Below are positions 24,516 to 33,678 of a DNA stretch of 64,000 bases, one piece after another (the stretch's first letter is position 1; each line of letters opens with the position of its first letter). A program made the translations under genes and the position numbers. Origin of the DNA: Arthrobacter sp. Bz4 (GTDB lineage: Bacteria; Actinomycetota; Actinomycetes; Actinomycetales; Micrococcaceae); assembly GCF_003075455.1 (NCBI RefSeq), contig NZ_QDAE01000002.1, forward strand, positions 124,001-188,000, given 5' to 3'. Under the pieces are notes generated by a model that ran no database searches, was not told the origin of the DNA, and saw nothing but the letters and a program-made list of their open reading frames with translations.

Positions 24516-25484
24516 ATGCTCGACGGACTAGGTCTAGAGCTCTACCGCTACGCCGTCGCCCACCCCGGATGGACGCGTCAGGGTGCCTCGGAGGCCCTTG
24601 GTTACACCCTGAGGGACATTGATTCCGCGACGAACCAGCTCAGTGAGCGGAAGCTGCTCAGCTCACATGCAGCGGATTCGGACGCGTTCGTCGCGATTTC
24701 GCCCGACGTCGCGCTGGCCGATCTGGTTGACGCTGACGAGCGCCTCGTCCAGGACTTGAAGAGTCGGATCAACACCAGGCGCCTCGAGCTATCCGGCCTG
24801 GTTCCCCTCTACCTCGAAGCCCGCAGGGACGTCCTCTCCAGCGCATCGGTTGAGGTGCTCGAGGACCCGCACCTGATTCAACGGGTGTTGATCGAGTATG
24901 GTCGGGACGTTTCCGAGCACGTGTTGATGGCTGTCCCCGGCCAGGGCGCGAATGCAGATTTCCAGGAGGAGAACGTCAGGAAGGACGTCGACCTGCTGAA
25001 GCAGGGCGTGAACCGCAGGAACCTCTACGACCTCAGTACCCGCGACCACATGCCGACCCGCAAGGCGGTGAAAGCGATTGCTGCGGAGGGCGGCGAGTTC
25101 CGCACTTTGCCGTCGGTGCCATTCAGGATGCTGATTTTCGACCGGAAACTCGCTGTGGTGGCTCGGCAGCTGACGAGCGACGACAAGGCCGCGATGATGA
25201 TCCGCGACCCTAACCTGGTGAACGTCTTCATTCGGTTCTTCAACTTCACCTGGGAGTTCGCCGAGCCGTTTCCAACGGAGGAGGATACGGTGTCGCCGCT
25301 CAATGGAACCCAGCAGGCAATTCTTGCGGGCCTCGCTGCCGGCTACTCGGATGAGGTTATTGCCCGGCGCCTCGATCTCAGTGTACGCACGTGCAGACGG
25401 CACATTGCCTGGATGCTCGAGGCATTGAAGGCTGACAGTCGATTCCAGGCGGGCGCGAAGGCCCGCGATGCGGGCTGGATCTGA
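24516..25484 (+). CDS. Regulator with TrmB-like N-terminus and LuxR HTH
   Basis: A 322-residue transcriptional regulator. Residues 1-50 form a TrmB-like winged helix (LELYRYAVAHPGWTRQGASE, LSERKLLSS), a middle sensing region follows (about 60-255, with a phospholipase-D-like strand/helix pattern), and the C-terminal 60 residues form a LuxR-type HTH (LAAGYSDEVIARRLDLSVRT then CRRHIAWMLEAL). The ATG at 24516 sits six bases after GGGGAGGA; an ATG at 24510 is too close to that site. It is divergent from the NWEWPK peptide cassette and is the natural candidate to control it, perhaps sensing the peptide or its modified form. Confidence 0.82.
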   Translation: MLDGLGLELYRYAVAHPGWTRQGASEALGYTLRDIDSATNQLSERKLLSSHAADSDAFVAISPDVALADLVDADERLVQDLKSRINTRRLELSGLVPLYLEARRDVLSSASVEVLEDPHLIQRVLIEYGRDVSEHVLMAVPGQGANADFQEENVRKDVDLLKQGVNRRNLYDLSTRDHMPTRKAVKAIAAEGGEFRTLPSVPFRMLIFDRKLAVVARQLTSDDKAAMMIRDPNLVNVFIRFFNFTWEFAEPFPTEEDTVSPLNGTQQAILAGLAAGYSDEVIARRLDLSVRTCRRHIAWMLEALKADSRFQAGAKARDAGWI

Positions 25485-25518
25485 CCACAGGGAGAATACC
25501 TACAACAGGCAACACCCG

Positions 25519-25548
25519 TTGCTCATTAGTTAACCCCTGCCTTAGACT
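25519..25548 (+). promoter_or_regulatory. Probable leaderless promoter of the aminotransferase gene
   Basis: TTGCTC (25519-25524), 18 bases, then TAGACT (25543-25548). The GTG start at 25555 lies six bases after the -10 hexamer and has no ribosome site, which fits a leaderless transcript. Confidence 0.5.
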
Positions 25549-25554
25549 GCGTGA

Positions 25555-26850
25555 GTGAACTCACAGGCAAAACTTGACCCAACGACCATGCCGGCCGAAA
25601 CCGAAGCAGCGCTGGTCCGCGCAGTTGATTCAGCTCATCGACACGAGGCTCTATTCTCCGATCGGGCTGCGAACATCAAACAGTCTGCGGTGCGCGATGT
25701 CTTCGACATTTCAATCCAACCCGGGCTGGTGTCGCTCGCCGGAGGAAGCCCCTACCTGCGTTCGCTTCCCCTGAAGGAGCTTGGCGACACTGCCCAACGG
25801 ATCATCGCCGAGCACGGCCTGGAGGCGCTGCAATACGGCGGTGGCCAGGGGATGGAAAAGCTTCGCCAACAGATCTGCGAGGTCATGGCGGCCGAGGGAA
25901 TTACCGACGCCGACCCGGCAGACCTCGTGGTCACAACCGGATCGCAGTCAGCGCAGGACGTCGCCGCCAAGGTTTTCTGCAACCCAGGCGATGTGATCCT
26001 GTGTGAGGACCCCACATATGTCGGAGCGCTCAACACCTTCGAGGCATACCAGGTGGATGTCCAGGCGGTGGCCATGGACGACGACGGCCTGATCCCCGAA
26101 GCCCTCGAACAGCGGATCACCGAACTACAGTCGGAGGGCCGAACCATCAAGGCCCTCTACACCATCCCCAGCTTCAACAACCCGAGCGGGATTACCCTGA
26201 AGGCCAGTCGCCGTCAGGTCATTGTCGACATCTGCAAAAAACACAACATCCTCGTGCTGGAGGACAACCCGTACGGCCTGCTGCGCTTTGATGGCAAGCC
26301 GCTGACCCCGCTGCGCGAAGGCAACCCCGACGACGTCATTTATCTGGGGTCCTTCTCCAAAATTTTCGCCCCCGGGGTGCGGCTCGGCTGGGCGTTGGTG
26401 CCCAGGCACCTGCATCGTCGGTTCTATCTGGCGTGCGAAGCTGTGGTGCTTTGTCCATCCCCGCTGACCCAGATGCTGGTTTCGGCCTATCTCAGCGATT
26501 ACGACTGGCTGGGTCATCTTGAGACCACGCGAGCCTTGTACAGCGAGAGGTGTTCGACCATGCTGAGTGCCCTGGCGCAGCACCTACCAGCGTCGGTGTC
26601 GTGGACGCGTCCCGATGGGGGCTTCTTTATCTGGGTAACCCTGCCCGAAGGGATCGACACCTACCCCCTGCTGTACAAGGCAATCGACGCGGGGGTGGTG
26701 TTCATTCCCGGTGCCGCTTTCACCCCCTCCGATGCCCCGTCGAACAAGCTGCGGCTTGCCTTCAGCGCAGTCTCCAGCGAGGACATCGTCACGGGAATCG
26801 AGCGTCTTGCCCCGATCCTCCAGGAAGCGATCGCATCGAATCATGCGTAA
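25555..26850 (+). CDS. PLP-dependent aminotransferase, 2-aminoadipate/aromatic type
   Basis: A 431-residue fold-type I aminotransferase like LysN/AroH (class I, MocR-like catalytic domain without the HTH part). It has YGGGQGMEKLRQQI, TTGSQSAQD, EDPTYVGAL, TIPSFNNPSG, EDNPYGLLR, the PLP-lysine in LGSFSKIFAPGVRLGW and a C-terminal LRLAFSAV. It transfers amino groups between amino acids and 2-oxoglutarate; the exact substrate is unknown. The GTG start has no visible ribosome site and is probably leaderless. It follows the LuxR-type regulator by 70 bp with its own promoter, so a link to the peptide locus is not assured. Confidence 0.88.
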   Translation: MNSQAKLDPTTMPAETEAALVRAVDSAHRHEALFSDRAANIKQSAVRDVFDISIQPGLVSLAGGSPYLRSLPLKELGDTAQRIIAEHGLEALQYGGGQGMEKLRQQICEVMAAEGITDADPADLVVTTGSQSAQDVAAKVFCNPGDVILCEDPTYVGALNTFEAYQVDVQAVAMDDDGLIPEALEQRITELQSEGRTIKALYTIPSFNNPSGITLKASRRQVIVDICKKHNILVLEDNPYGLLRFDGKPLTPLREGNPDDVIYLGSFSKIFAPGVRLGWALVPRHLHRRFYLACEAVVLCPSPLTQMLVSAYLSDYDWLGHLETTRALYSERCSTMLSALAQHLPASVSWTRPDGGFFIWVTLPEGIDTYPLLYKAIDAGVVFIPGAAFTPSDAPSNKLRLAFSAVSSEDIVTGIERLAPILQEAIASNHA

Positions 26851-26857
26851 GCGGAGG

Positions 26858-27094
26858 CTACCTGTTGCGGGAACGCAACCGGTCCAGGACAACCGAGACC
26901 GCCAGCAGCAGGACGGCAAGAATCAGCAACCGGACCACGAAGTTCAGTTCCGGGAAGAGCCACTGCAGCACGGTTGAGCCGATGAACGCGGCGAGCAGCA
27001 TGGGCAACAGCCGCTTGAGGTAGGAACCGGTGGGCGACGGCGCCCCCGAATTTTCTCGGTCGGGGCGCTGGCTCGGACTGGGGTTATTTGGCAT
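26858..27094 (-). CDS. Small two-TM membrane protein
   Basis: A 78-residue protein with a polar Pro/Ser-rich N-terminus (about 25 residues), two hydrophobic segments (28-45 and 50-69) and a basic tail (LDRLRSRNR). I recognise no family. No strong ribosome site is visible. It lies 24 bp after the E2 gene on the same strand and may be the last gene of the bkd transcript, although it also converges on the aminotransferase, 7 bases away. Confidence 0.6.
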   Translation of the reverse strand: MPNNPSPSQRPDRENSGAPSPTGSYLKRLLPMLLAAFIGSTVLQWLFPELNFVVRLLILAVLLLAVSVVLDRLRSRNR

Positions 27095-27118
27095 CGGAAA
27101 CCAGCCTAGGGCACAACC

Positions 27119-28513
27119 TCAGTCGAGCAGCAGCGCAGGCTCCTCCAGGATGGAGGCGACGTCGGCCATGAAGCGTGCGCTGAGGTCGCCATCCACCACC
27201 CGGTGGTCGAACGATCCCCCCAATGTGGTGATCCACCGTGGGATAACTTCTCCGTCGAGCACCCACGGTTTCTGTTTGATCGTGCCGAAGGCCACGATTG
27301 CAACCTCTCCCGGGTTGATGATTGGCGTCCCTGTATCGATCCCGAGTGCGCCGATGTTCGTGACTGTGAGAGATCCGCCCTGCATCTGGGCTGGTTGCGT
27401 CTTTCCCGCACGAGCAGTGGTCGCCAGCTCATTGAGGGCGATCGCGAGTTCCTTCAACGTCAGGTCCTGCGCATCCTTGATGTTCGGAACCATCAGTCCG
27501 CGAGGAGTAGCGGCAGCGATGCCCAGGTTCATGAAGTGCTTGACGAGGATCTCGTCACCGGCCCAGGTCGCATTGACCGACGGGTTGCGGGCGGCGGCCC
27601 AGATGACTGCCTTGCACAGAATGAGCAGGGGCGACACCTTGATTCCCTCGAAGTCCCGGGAAGCCTTGAGCCGCTTCACGAACTCCATGGTGCGGGAGGC
27701 GTCCACGTCCACGAAGATGCTGACGTGCGGCGCCGAGAAGGCGCTGTCCACCATCGCCTTGGCGGTCGCCTTGCGGACACCTCTGACGGGCACGCGTTCA
27801 ATCCGCTGGTCCTGAGGCTTTTGGGTCGCTTCCCAGAAGGTATTGGCGCCGTCCTGTTCGGCGTCGCGCTGCGCCTGGTAGCTCATGAGATCCCGCTTGG
27901 TCACCTCGCCCGAGCGGCCAGTCCCTTCGACATCGGACAGGTTGATTCCGAGATCGCGGGCCGCCTTCCGAACCGGCGGTTTGGCCAGCACCCGGTTGGC
28001 TGGCTGCGCCCCGTCAGCCGGCGGGGCGGACTGCGGAGTTGGAGCCTGCATTGGCGCTGCGTCAGCCCGTCGAGGCCGCCGCTTCACCGCATCAGCTTTC
28101 GGGCCGGTTCCCACCAGTGGGCCGGCCTCCGGTGGCTCCTGGGCGCCCGGAGGCTGTCCGCTGTCGGCTGCGAAGCCGCTGGTGGCTGACGCGTCCGTCG
28201 CGGCTGATGGATGAGTGGTCGCCGGCGGGGTGGATAACTCGCCGGGCATCTGGGGAGCCGGTGCGTCGTCGTCGCCGTCCGCTACAGAGATGATCGGCGA
28301 GCCGACGTCGATGGTCTCACCCTCCGTGGCTAGAAGCTCCGCGACGACGCCCGCGTACGGGGAGGACAGCTCTACCAGGGATTTGGCAGTCTCGATCTCG
28401 ACGATGATGTCATTGATCGCGACGACGCTGCCTGGCTGGACCTTCCACTGAACTATCTCTGCCTCGGTGAGCCCTTCCCCGACGTCGGGGAGATTAAACG
28501 TATTGAGTGTCAT
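27119..28513 (-). CDS. bkdC: Branched-chain keto-acid dehydrogenase E2 (lipoamide acyltransferase)
   Basis: A 464-residue E2 core subunit. The N-terminal lipoyl domain carries the modified Lys in [10 protein letters not shown] (near residue 44), an Ala/Pro-rich linker follows, then the peripheral-subunit-binding domain ([20 protein letters not shown]) and the C-terminal acyltransferase, with DHRVVDGD as the catalytic His motif. It moves acyl groups from E1 to CoA in the 2-oxo acid dehydrogenase complex. It lies 9 bp after E1-beta. Substrate preference (branched-chain oxo acids) is inferred from the separate E1-alpha and E1-beta genes. Confidence 0.92.
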   Translation of the reverse strand: MTLNTFNLPDVGEGLTEAEIVQWKVQPGSVVAINDIIVEIETAKSLVELSSPYAGVVAELLATEGETIDVGSPIISVADGDDDAPAPQMPGELSTPPATTHPSAATDASATSGFAADSGQPPGAQEPPEAGPLVGTGPKADAVKRRPRRADAAPMQAPTPQSAPPADGAQPANRVLAKPPVRKAARDLGINLSDVEGTGRSGEVTKRDLMSYQAQRDAEQDGANTFWEATQKPQDQRIERVPVRGVRKATAKAMVDSAFSAPHVSIFVDVDASRTMEFVKRLKASRDFEGIKVSPLLILCKAVIWAAARNPSVNATWAGDEILVKHFMNLGIAAATPRGLMVPNIKDAQDLTLKELAIALNELATTARAGKTQPAQMQGGSLTVTNIGALGIDTGTPIINPGEVAIVAFGTIKQKPWVLDGEVIPRWITTLGGSFDHRVVDGDLSARFMADVASILEEPALLLD

Positions 28514-28522
28514 GGGGTTCCT

Positions 28523-29497
28523 CTAGTAGGCCAGGGCCCGGTCGACGGATTCGAGGATCCGATCAATATCTGGCAGGTAGTGCTCTTCCATGCGCGCCAC
28601 GGGATACGGCAGATGGAAGCCTCCTACCCGCATCACGGGGGCCTGTAGCGAAAGGAAGGCGCGTTCGGTCACGCGGGCCGCAAGCTCACCGCCGATCCCG
28701 CCGAACGTGGGCGCTTCATGGGCGACAACCAGCCGTCCCGTCTTTTGGACTGATGCCGTCACCGTGTCGAAATCCATCGGTGACACCGACCGAAGGTCGA
28801 TTACTTCGATACTGTGTCCATCCTCCGCTGCAGCCGCTGCGGCGGCGAGCGCAACGGGCACCAGCGGGCCGTACGCCACCACTGTCGCGTCCGTGCCTTC
28901 ACGCAGCACGTGGGCGGTGAACGGGTCCCCGGAGGGGGAGGTTAGGTCCACCTCCCCCTTGAGCCAGTAGCGTCGTTTCGGTTCGAAGACGATCACCGGG
29001 TCGTCGCACTCGATGGCCTGCTGGATCATCCAATAGGCATCCTGGGGGTTGGAGGGCGTGATGATGCGCAGTCCTGCGGTGTGCGCAAACAACGCCTCGG
29101 GTGACTCGGAGTGGTGTTCAACGCTACCGATCCCGCCCCCATAAGGGATCCGGATGACCACCGGAACTCGGAGCATTCCGTCGCTGCGGGCATGCATCTT
29201 CGCCAATTGGGTGGTGATCTGGTTAAACCCCGGGAAGACAAACCCGTCGAACTGAATCTCGCAGACGGGTCGATAGCCGCGCAAGGCCAACCCGATGGCT
29301 GTCCCGATGATGCCTGACTCGCCAAGCGGCGTATCGACTACGCGATCTGCACCAAACTCGGCTTTCAGGCCCTCGGTCACGCGGTAGACGCCCCCGAGAG
29401 CGCCGATATCTTCGCCCATCAGCAGCGTCGTCGGGGAAGCCTCCAGCGAGGCGCGGAGCCCCTCGTTGATCGCTTTGGCGATGGTCATGACCGGCAT
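28523..29497 (-). CDS. bkdB: Branched-chain keto-acid dehydrogenase E1 beta
   Basis: A 324-residue E1-beta subunit. It starts MPVMTIAKAINEGLRASLE, then LMGEDIGALGGVYRVT, PLGESGIIGTAIGLAL, the EIQFDGFVFPGFNQI region and the C-terminal transketolase domain (PVMRVGGFHLPYP). Together with E1-alpha it forms the thiamine-diphosphate decarboxylase part of the complex. Its ATG immediately follows the E1-alpha stop, so translation is likely coupled, and E2 starts 9 bp downstream. Confidence 0.94.
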   Translation of the reverse strand: MPVMTIAKAINEGLRASLEASPTTLLMGEDIGALGGVYRVTEGLKAEFGADRVVDTPLGESGIIGTAIGLALRGYRPVCEIQFDGFVFPGFNQITTQLAKMHARSDGMLRVPVVIRIPYGGGIGSVEHHSESPEALFAHTAGLRIITPSNPQDAYWMIQQAIECDDPVIVFEPKRRYWLKGEVDLTSPSGDPFTAHVLREGTDATVVAYGPLVPVALAAAAAAAEDGHSIEVIDLRSVSPMDFDTVTASVQKTGRLVVAHEAPTFGGIGGELAARVTERAFLSLQAPVMRVGGFHLPYPVARMEEHYLPDIDRILESVDRALAY

Positions 29498-30670
29498 CTA
29501 GCGACCTCCATCCTTCTCTGGCGCGAATCCAGCCTCGTAGTCCTGCCAGAACCGCAGTTCCTCCTGCACCAGGGGGTGCGGCTCGGCATAAGCCGTGCCG
29601 AAACGCTGGCTAAGATCGGGTGCTTCCATGGCGAGGACCGCGCGGCGGAGCCGGCCGGCCTGCTCCGCCGCCTCCGCCTCAAGTCGTTCGAAAAACGAGT
29701 CGGCGGTGCCGTTGGCTCGGAGATAAGTTTCCAACCGGAGTAGAGGATCACGCGCCAGCCATGATTCTTCGTCAGCGGAGGCACGATACTTGGTCGGGTC
29801 GTCGGCTGTCGTGTGGGCACTCATCCGGTAGGTGAACGCCTCGATGAGCACCGGCCCCTTGCCCTGCCGGGCATGTTCCAGCGCCCAGGCGGTGACCGCA
29901 CTGACTGCCAGGACATCGTTGCCGTCGACGCGGATGCCGGGGAACCCGTAGCCCGCGGCGCGCTGGGCCAGGGGTACCCGGGTCTGGACGTCCGAGGGCA
30001 CCGAGATGGCCCAGTGGTTGTTCTGGCAGAAGAACACCACCGGGGCGTTGAACGAGGCGGCGAAGACCATCGCTTCGTGAACGTCACCCTCGGAGCTGGC
30101 CCCATCCCCGAAATAGGCGACCGATGCCGCCGCGGGGACGGCAGGATCGGCGGTACGGTCCCGCTGAATCCCCATCGCGTAGCCGACAGCGTGCAGGGTC
30201 TGGGCAGCCAGCACCAGGGTGTAGAGCTGGAAGTTGTGCTTCCGGGGATCCCAGCCACCGTTCGTGATCCCGCGGAACAGCTTGAGGATGTCCGGTAAGT
30301 CGACTCCCCTGGTCAGTGCCACGCCGTGCTCCCGGTAGGTGGGGAAGGCATAGTCCTGTGGCTGCATTGCGCGACCCGAGCCGATCTGCGCGGCTTCCTG
30401 GCCGGTCAGTGGCACCCAGAGGGCTAGCTGGCCCTGCCGCTGGAGCGCAGTCGACTCCTGATCGAACCGACGGATCAGGAACATGTCCCGGTACAGGCCC
30501 TGATAGGTGTCCGGATCGGGGGCATAGTCGCTGAACCGAGCATCGTCCCGCAGATCGCCGTCTGCGGTCATCAGCTGGACCATGTCCGGGGTGTCCAATC
30601 CAGCAGCGGCCGGACTCACGCCGTTTCCGTTGCTGTCCAGCCCGGCTGCGGTCGATTGCACAACGTCCAT
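29498..30670 (-). CDS. bkdA: Branched-chain keto-acid dehydrogenase E1 alpha
   Basis: A 390-residue E1-alpha subunit. The thiamine-diphosphate motif GDGASSEGDVHEAM runs to the CQNNHWAIS region, and YRMSAHTTADDPTKYR holds the regulatory-loop residues of the family. It decarboxylates 2-oxo acids and passes the acyl group to E2. I start at the ATG at 30670 because GGGAGGG lies upstream and the N-terminal residues before it are unlike the family. First gene of the bkd operon. The upstream 120 bp, between it and the HisC-like gene, contains TATATACC and GAATGTATC, a weak inverted ATAC/GTAT pair that could bind an Lrp-type regulator. Confidence 0.93.
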   Translation of the reverse strand: MDVVQSTAAGLDSNGNGVSPAAAGLDTPDMVQLMTADGDLRDDARFSDYAPDPDTYQGLYRDMFLIRRFDQESTALQRQGQLALWVPLTGQEAAQIGSGRAMQPQDYAFPTYREHGVALTRGVDLPDILKLFRGITNGGWDPRKHNFQLYTLVLAAQTLHAVGYAMGIQRDRTADPAVPAAASVAYFGDGASSEGDVHEAMVFAASFNAPVVFFCQNNHWAISVPSDVQTRVPLAQRAAGYGFPGIRVDGNDVLAVSAVTAWALEHARQGKGPVLIEAFTYRMSAHTTADDPTKYRASADEESWLARDPLLRLETYLRANGTADSFFERLEAEAAEQAGRLRRAVLAMEAPDLSQRFGTAYAEPHPLVQEELRFWQDYEAGFAPEKDGGR

Positions 30671-30789
30671 ACGTGCTCCCTCCCCGTCCTTATATACCTT
30701 GAATGGAATGTATCGCTGGGACATACGCTCATGCGCATGTACCTCGTCCACACTAGTCACGAGATCGTGCTCAACCCATTTATGACGCT

Positions 30790-31929
30790 CTACGAAAGGC
30801 CGGGCCCATGTGGGTAAGCAGCGCAAAGGTCAAGGAAACGGGTGTTGGCTTCGGGCTCGCCAATACTCACCCGGGCCCCCTCGGTGCCGAAGGCGCGGAC
30901 CGACAAGGCCCGCTGTTCAGCGAGTCCCGCGAATTCCGGCGTGTTGTCGCCAAGCGCGAGCCAGACGAAGTTTCCCTCGGCGTTGGGCACAGTCCAGCCC
31001 AGCTCCCGCAGGCCCTCGACCACCCGGGTCCGCTCATCGACAATCCCCTGGACGCGCTCCCTCACCTCGTCGAAATGCTCCAGGGAGGTCACCGCAGCCT
31101 GTTCAGCGATCTGGGAGACTGCAAACGGCACGGCGCTCACCCTGAGATGTTGAGTCAGTTCCGGCTGCGAGACGGAGTACCCCACGCGAAGCCCAGCGAG
31201 GCCATGCGCCTTGGAGAACGTGCGCAACACCACAACGTTCTGGTGCTCCCGGTACATCGCGAGCCCGTCCACTGCCTCGGCGTCCCTGACAAACTCCTGG
31301 TAAGCCTCGTCGATGACGACGACGATATGCGCCGGCACCCGCTGCAGGAACGAGGCGACCTCGGCCGCCTTAAGGATCGGTCCGGTGGGGTTGTTGGGCG
31401 TGCACAACAGGATGACGCGGGTCCTGTCAGTAATTGCCGCAAGCATTGCCTCGAGGTCGTGGGTTCCATCCTGGTTTAGTGGAATCTGCACACCGGCCGC
31501 CCCGGCCAGCCCAACGCAAATCGGGTACGCCTCGAATGAGCGCCACGGATAGATCACTTCATCGGCCGCGTCGTAGTCGTTTTGCCCCGCAAACGTGGCC
31601 AGGACCTGGTTCAACGCGCCCAGGCTTCCTGCGCCGGCAACAATGTCATCGGCGGGGACGGCGAGGAACGACGCGAGCGCCGTCCGGAGCGCGGTGGTCA
31701 TCGGGTCTGGATAGCGGTTGATGTGCGTCTGCGACGCGATCGCCGCTAGCACCGACGGTAGCGGTGGGAGGGGGTTCTCATTGGAGGAAAGTTTGTAGCT
31801 CTGCAGGCCCTCGACAACGACCGGCGGCTTGCCGGCCGCATAGCGTGGCAGGCGGCCCAACACGCTGCGGGGATGGATTGAAGGTTCCTGTGCCCCGGCG
31901 TCGTCGCCCTGGCGCTCTGGTGTAGTCAT
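30790..31929 (-). CDS. Histidinol-phosphate/aromatic aminotransferase
   Basis: A 379-residue fold-type I aminotransferase of the HisC/Pat group: KLSSNENPLPPLPSV, RYPDP, the CTPNNPTGP motif, DEAYQEFV, and the PLP-lysine in RTFSKAHGLAGLRVGY. It could act in histidine synthesis or as an aromatic-amino-acid aminotransferase; actinobacteria often carry a separate hisC in the his operon, which favours the second role. It lies just upstream of the bkd operon on the same strand, 119 bp before E1-alpha. No strong ribosome site is seen. Confidence 0.88.
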   Translation of the reverse strand: MTTPERQGDDAGAQEPSIHPRSVLGRLPRYAAGKPPVVVEGLQSYKLSSNENPLPPLPSVLAAIASQTHINRYPDPMTTALRTALASFLAVPADDIVAGAGSLGALNQVLATFAGQNDYDAADEVIYPWRSFEAYPICVGLAGAAGVQIPLNQDGTHDLEAMLAAITDRTRVILLCTPNNPTGPILKAAEVASFLQRVPAHIVVVIDEAYQEFVRDAEAVDGLAMYREHQNVVVLRTFSKAHGLAGLRVGYSVSQPELTQHLRVSAVPFAVSQIAEQAAVTSLEHFDEVRERVQGIVDERTRVVEGLRELGWTVPNAEGNFVWLALGDNTPEFAGLAEQRALSVRAFGTEGARVSIGEPEANTRFLDLCAAYPHGPGLS

Positions 31930-31980
31930 AGGTCCAGCTTATCGCTGGGCATGGGTTGAGCCTTATGACAGCATTGGGTC

Positions 31981-32373
31981 ATGCTGAAGTTCATTGTGCG
32001 TATCCTCATTAATGCGCTGGCGCTTTTCGTCGCGGCCTGGCTTCTTCCAGGCATCGAGGTGGGAGGAGCGGCGTCCAGTGGGGATACCACCGGAGTCGTG
32101 TTGTCTTACCTGTTCGTAGGGTTGGTTTTCGGTATCGTCAATGCGCTGGTCCGGCCAATCGTTGCATTGCTGTCCCTCCCGCTCACCATCCTGACGCTCG
32201 GTTTGTTCACCGTCATCATCAACGCAGGCATGCTGATGCTCACCGCGTGGCTGACCTCTTTCACCCCAATCCTGTTCTCGGTTGACGATTTCTTCTGGAC
32301 CGCAGTCCTCGGCTCACTCATCATCAGCGTGGTCTCGATGGTGGCAGGGTCACTCACTGGCACTCGCAGGTAG
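31981..32373 (+). CDS. Phage-holin-family (DUF360/YvlD-like) membrane protein
   Basis: A 130-residue protein of four hydrophobic segments (about 5-25, 40-62, 68-92, 102-125), starting MLKFIVRILINALALFVAAW with LLPGIEV, the pattern of the so-called phage holin family 4 of bacterial membrane proteins; despite the name they are not from phages in most genomes. Function unknown. Its last 24 bases overlap the converging hydrolase gene. A second protein of similar layout is encoded at 38491. Confidence 0.8.
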   Translation: MLKFIVRILINALALFVAAWLLPGIEVGGAASSGDTTGVVLSYLFVGLVFGIVNALVRPIVALLSLPLTILTLGLFTVIINAGMLMLTAWLTSFTPILFSVDDFFWTAVLGSLIISVVSMVAGSLTGTRR

Positions 32374-33678
32374 CTGGGGTCCACCCACCGAGCGGCCCGG
32401 CTCAGGGGCCGGACCAGGCGTGAACCGATGTCCCCGTCGCCGCTGGTCAGTCGAGGAGGTACGCCCCTCAACCGATGGGCGGTGGGCTATGAACACATGC
32501 CGTTCGGCCGGGACCCGGGTACCGATCGCAGCCCTGAGTGTGGCGACGGTCGCTACCACTGAGGGGTGGCTGCTGGCCTCGACCGCTTCGGCCCCGGCCA
32601 GATAGGTGCCCAGCTTGTGCGCTGCGCCCAACCCTTTGTCGCCGTCGGGAATCCCTGCGACCGGATCCCGCAGGGTCACCGTCACCCGGTCGCGTTCGTC
32701 GGGATTCGAGGTGCCATCCACCTGATGGACCCAATCGTCGGCATGCTCCAGGTGCAGGTATTGAGCCCCACCGGAGGGTTCCCGGCCGGTGGGAGATCCC
32801 GCGGTCAACACGAGCTCAAGCTGGTAGGTTTCAGCGAAGCCCGGGTTCTGGGCAATGTTCGCTGCGTGCATTCCGCCCTGGCTGTAACCGACGACCATCA
32901 CCCGGTCCCCCGGGACGGCTCCAGATTCGGCGAGCGCCGCTCCCACTGCCTCGGTGACAAACATGCTGTCGTACTGGACCGCCTCGACGATTCCGGTCGG
33001 ATCGAAGGGCTGGGTGCTGGCGGTGATGGACGACCCCTGGGTGCCTGGCAGCACTACGACAAACACCGACCCCTCCGGTCCCTGCACTTTCAGCACCTCG
33101 AAGGCTCCTGGTCCGTCTGCATTGACCGCCTGGACCCGATCCAATAACGCGGGCACTGAGCCGTCGAGTGTCAGCCCGGCAACAGGCGATAGCCGTTCCA
33201 CGCTCAACGCACTGGGTTCGGCCAGGTCGCCACCATTGGCGAGGCTGATGGCTCGAGCCAGGTCCCGTTCGACCTCTCCCAGAGCGGTCCTTGCTGCGGC
33301 CGAAGCCAGGCGAGCCATAGCCTCGGCCGCTTCGTAGGCCAGTCGGCACGCTTCAACCCGCTGGGCTGTGTCCCGCAGTTCGTCTTCGGCTGCCGCCAGC
33401 GCGGTCCGCGCATCGTCAAGGCCGGTGACGGCGCCGACCCCCGCGCCCCGCACGGTCGGGTCCTGCTCTTTGAGAAGCATTTGGAGCCGCCATTGGAGCT
33501 CCCCGCACTGCTGGAGGATATCGCTGATGCTGTCGGCCAGGAGCCCGAGCCGTACCGTTCCCTGCCGTAGCTCCGACCATTGGAACCTGATGCTTCCTAC
33601 TCCACCGTTGACGACGATGCCGGACTCCAGCGGTTCCGGTGGTGGGTTGACTGGCAAAAGGTCGCCCGTTGCCCTCAT
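32350..33678 (-). CDS. Alpha/beta-hydrolase-like protein with helical N-terminus
   Basis: A 442-residue protein. Residues 25-170 form a helical region (FQWSELRQGTVRLGLLADS, then coiled Ala-rich helices), resembling a WXG100/LXG-type secretion module; the C-terminal half is an alpha/beta-hydrolase fold with the nucleophile elbow GYSQGGMHA and PGTQGSS before it. It may be a secreted lipase/esterase-like protein, but the Asp and His of the triad are not certain. The ATG at 33678 overlaps the upstream stop (ATGA). The C-terminal tail is basic and Pro-rich. It overlaps the converging holin-like gene by 24 bases. Confidence 0.75.
   Translation of the reverse strand: MRATGDLLPVNPPPEPLESGIVVNGGVGSIRFQWSELRQGTVRLGLLADSISDILQQCGELQWRLQMLLKEQDPTVRGAGVGAVTGLDDARTALAAAEDELRDTAQRVEACRLAYEAAEAMARLASAAARTALGEVERDLARAISLANGGDLAEPSALSVERLSPVAGLTLDGSVPALLDRVQAVNADGPGAFEVLKVQGPEGSVFVVVLPGTQGSSITASTQPFDPTGIVEAVQYDSMFVTEAVGAALAESGAVPGDRVMVVGYSQGGMHAANIAQNPGFAETYQLELVLTAGSPTGREPSGGAQYLHLEHADDWVHQVDGTSNPDERDRVTVTLRDPVAGIPDGDKGLGAAHKLGTYLAGAEAVEASSHPSVVATVATLRAAIGTRVPAERHVFIAHRPSVEGRTSSTDQRRRGHRFTPGPAPEPGRSVGGPQLPASASE

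Noticed and set aside
30671-30826. N-terminal extension of the E1-alpha subunit
   Set aside because: The residues are not like E1-alpha, and a good ribosome site precedes the ATG at 30670.
31981-32373. Holin-family name taken as a prophage sign
   Set aside because: No phage structural or integrase genes are near; proteins of this layout are common chromosomal membrane proteins.
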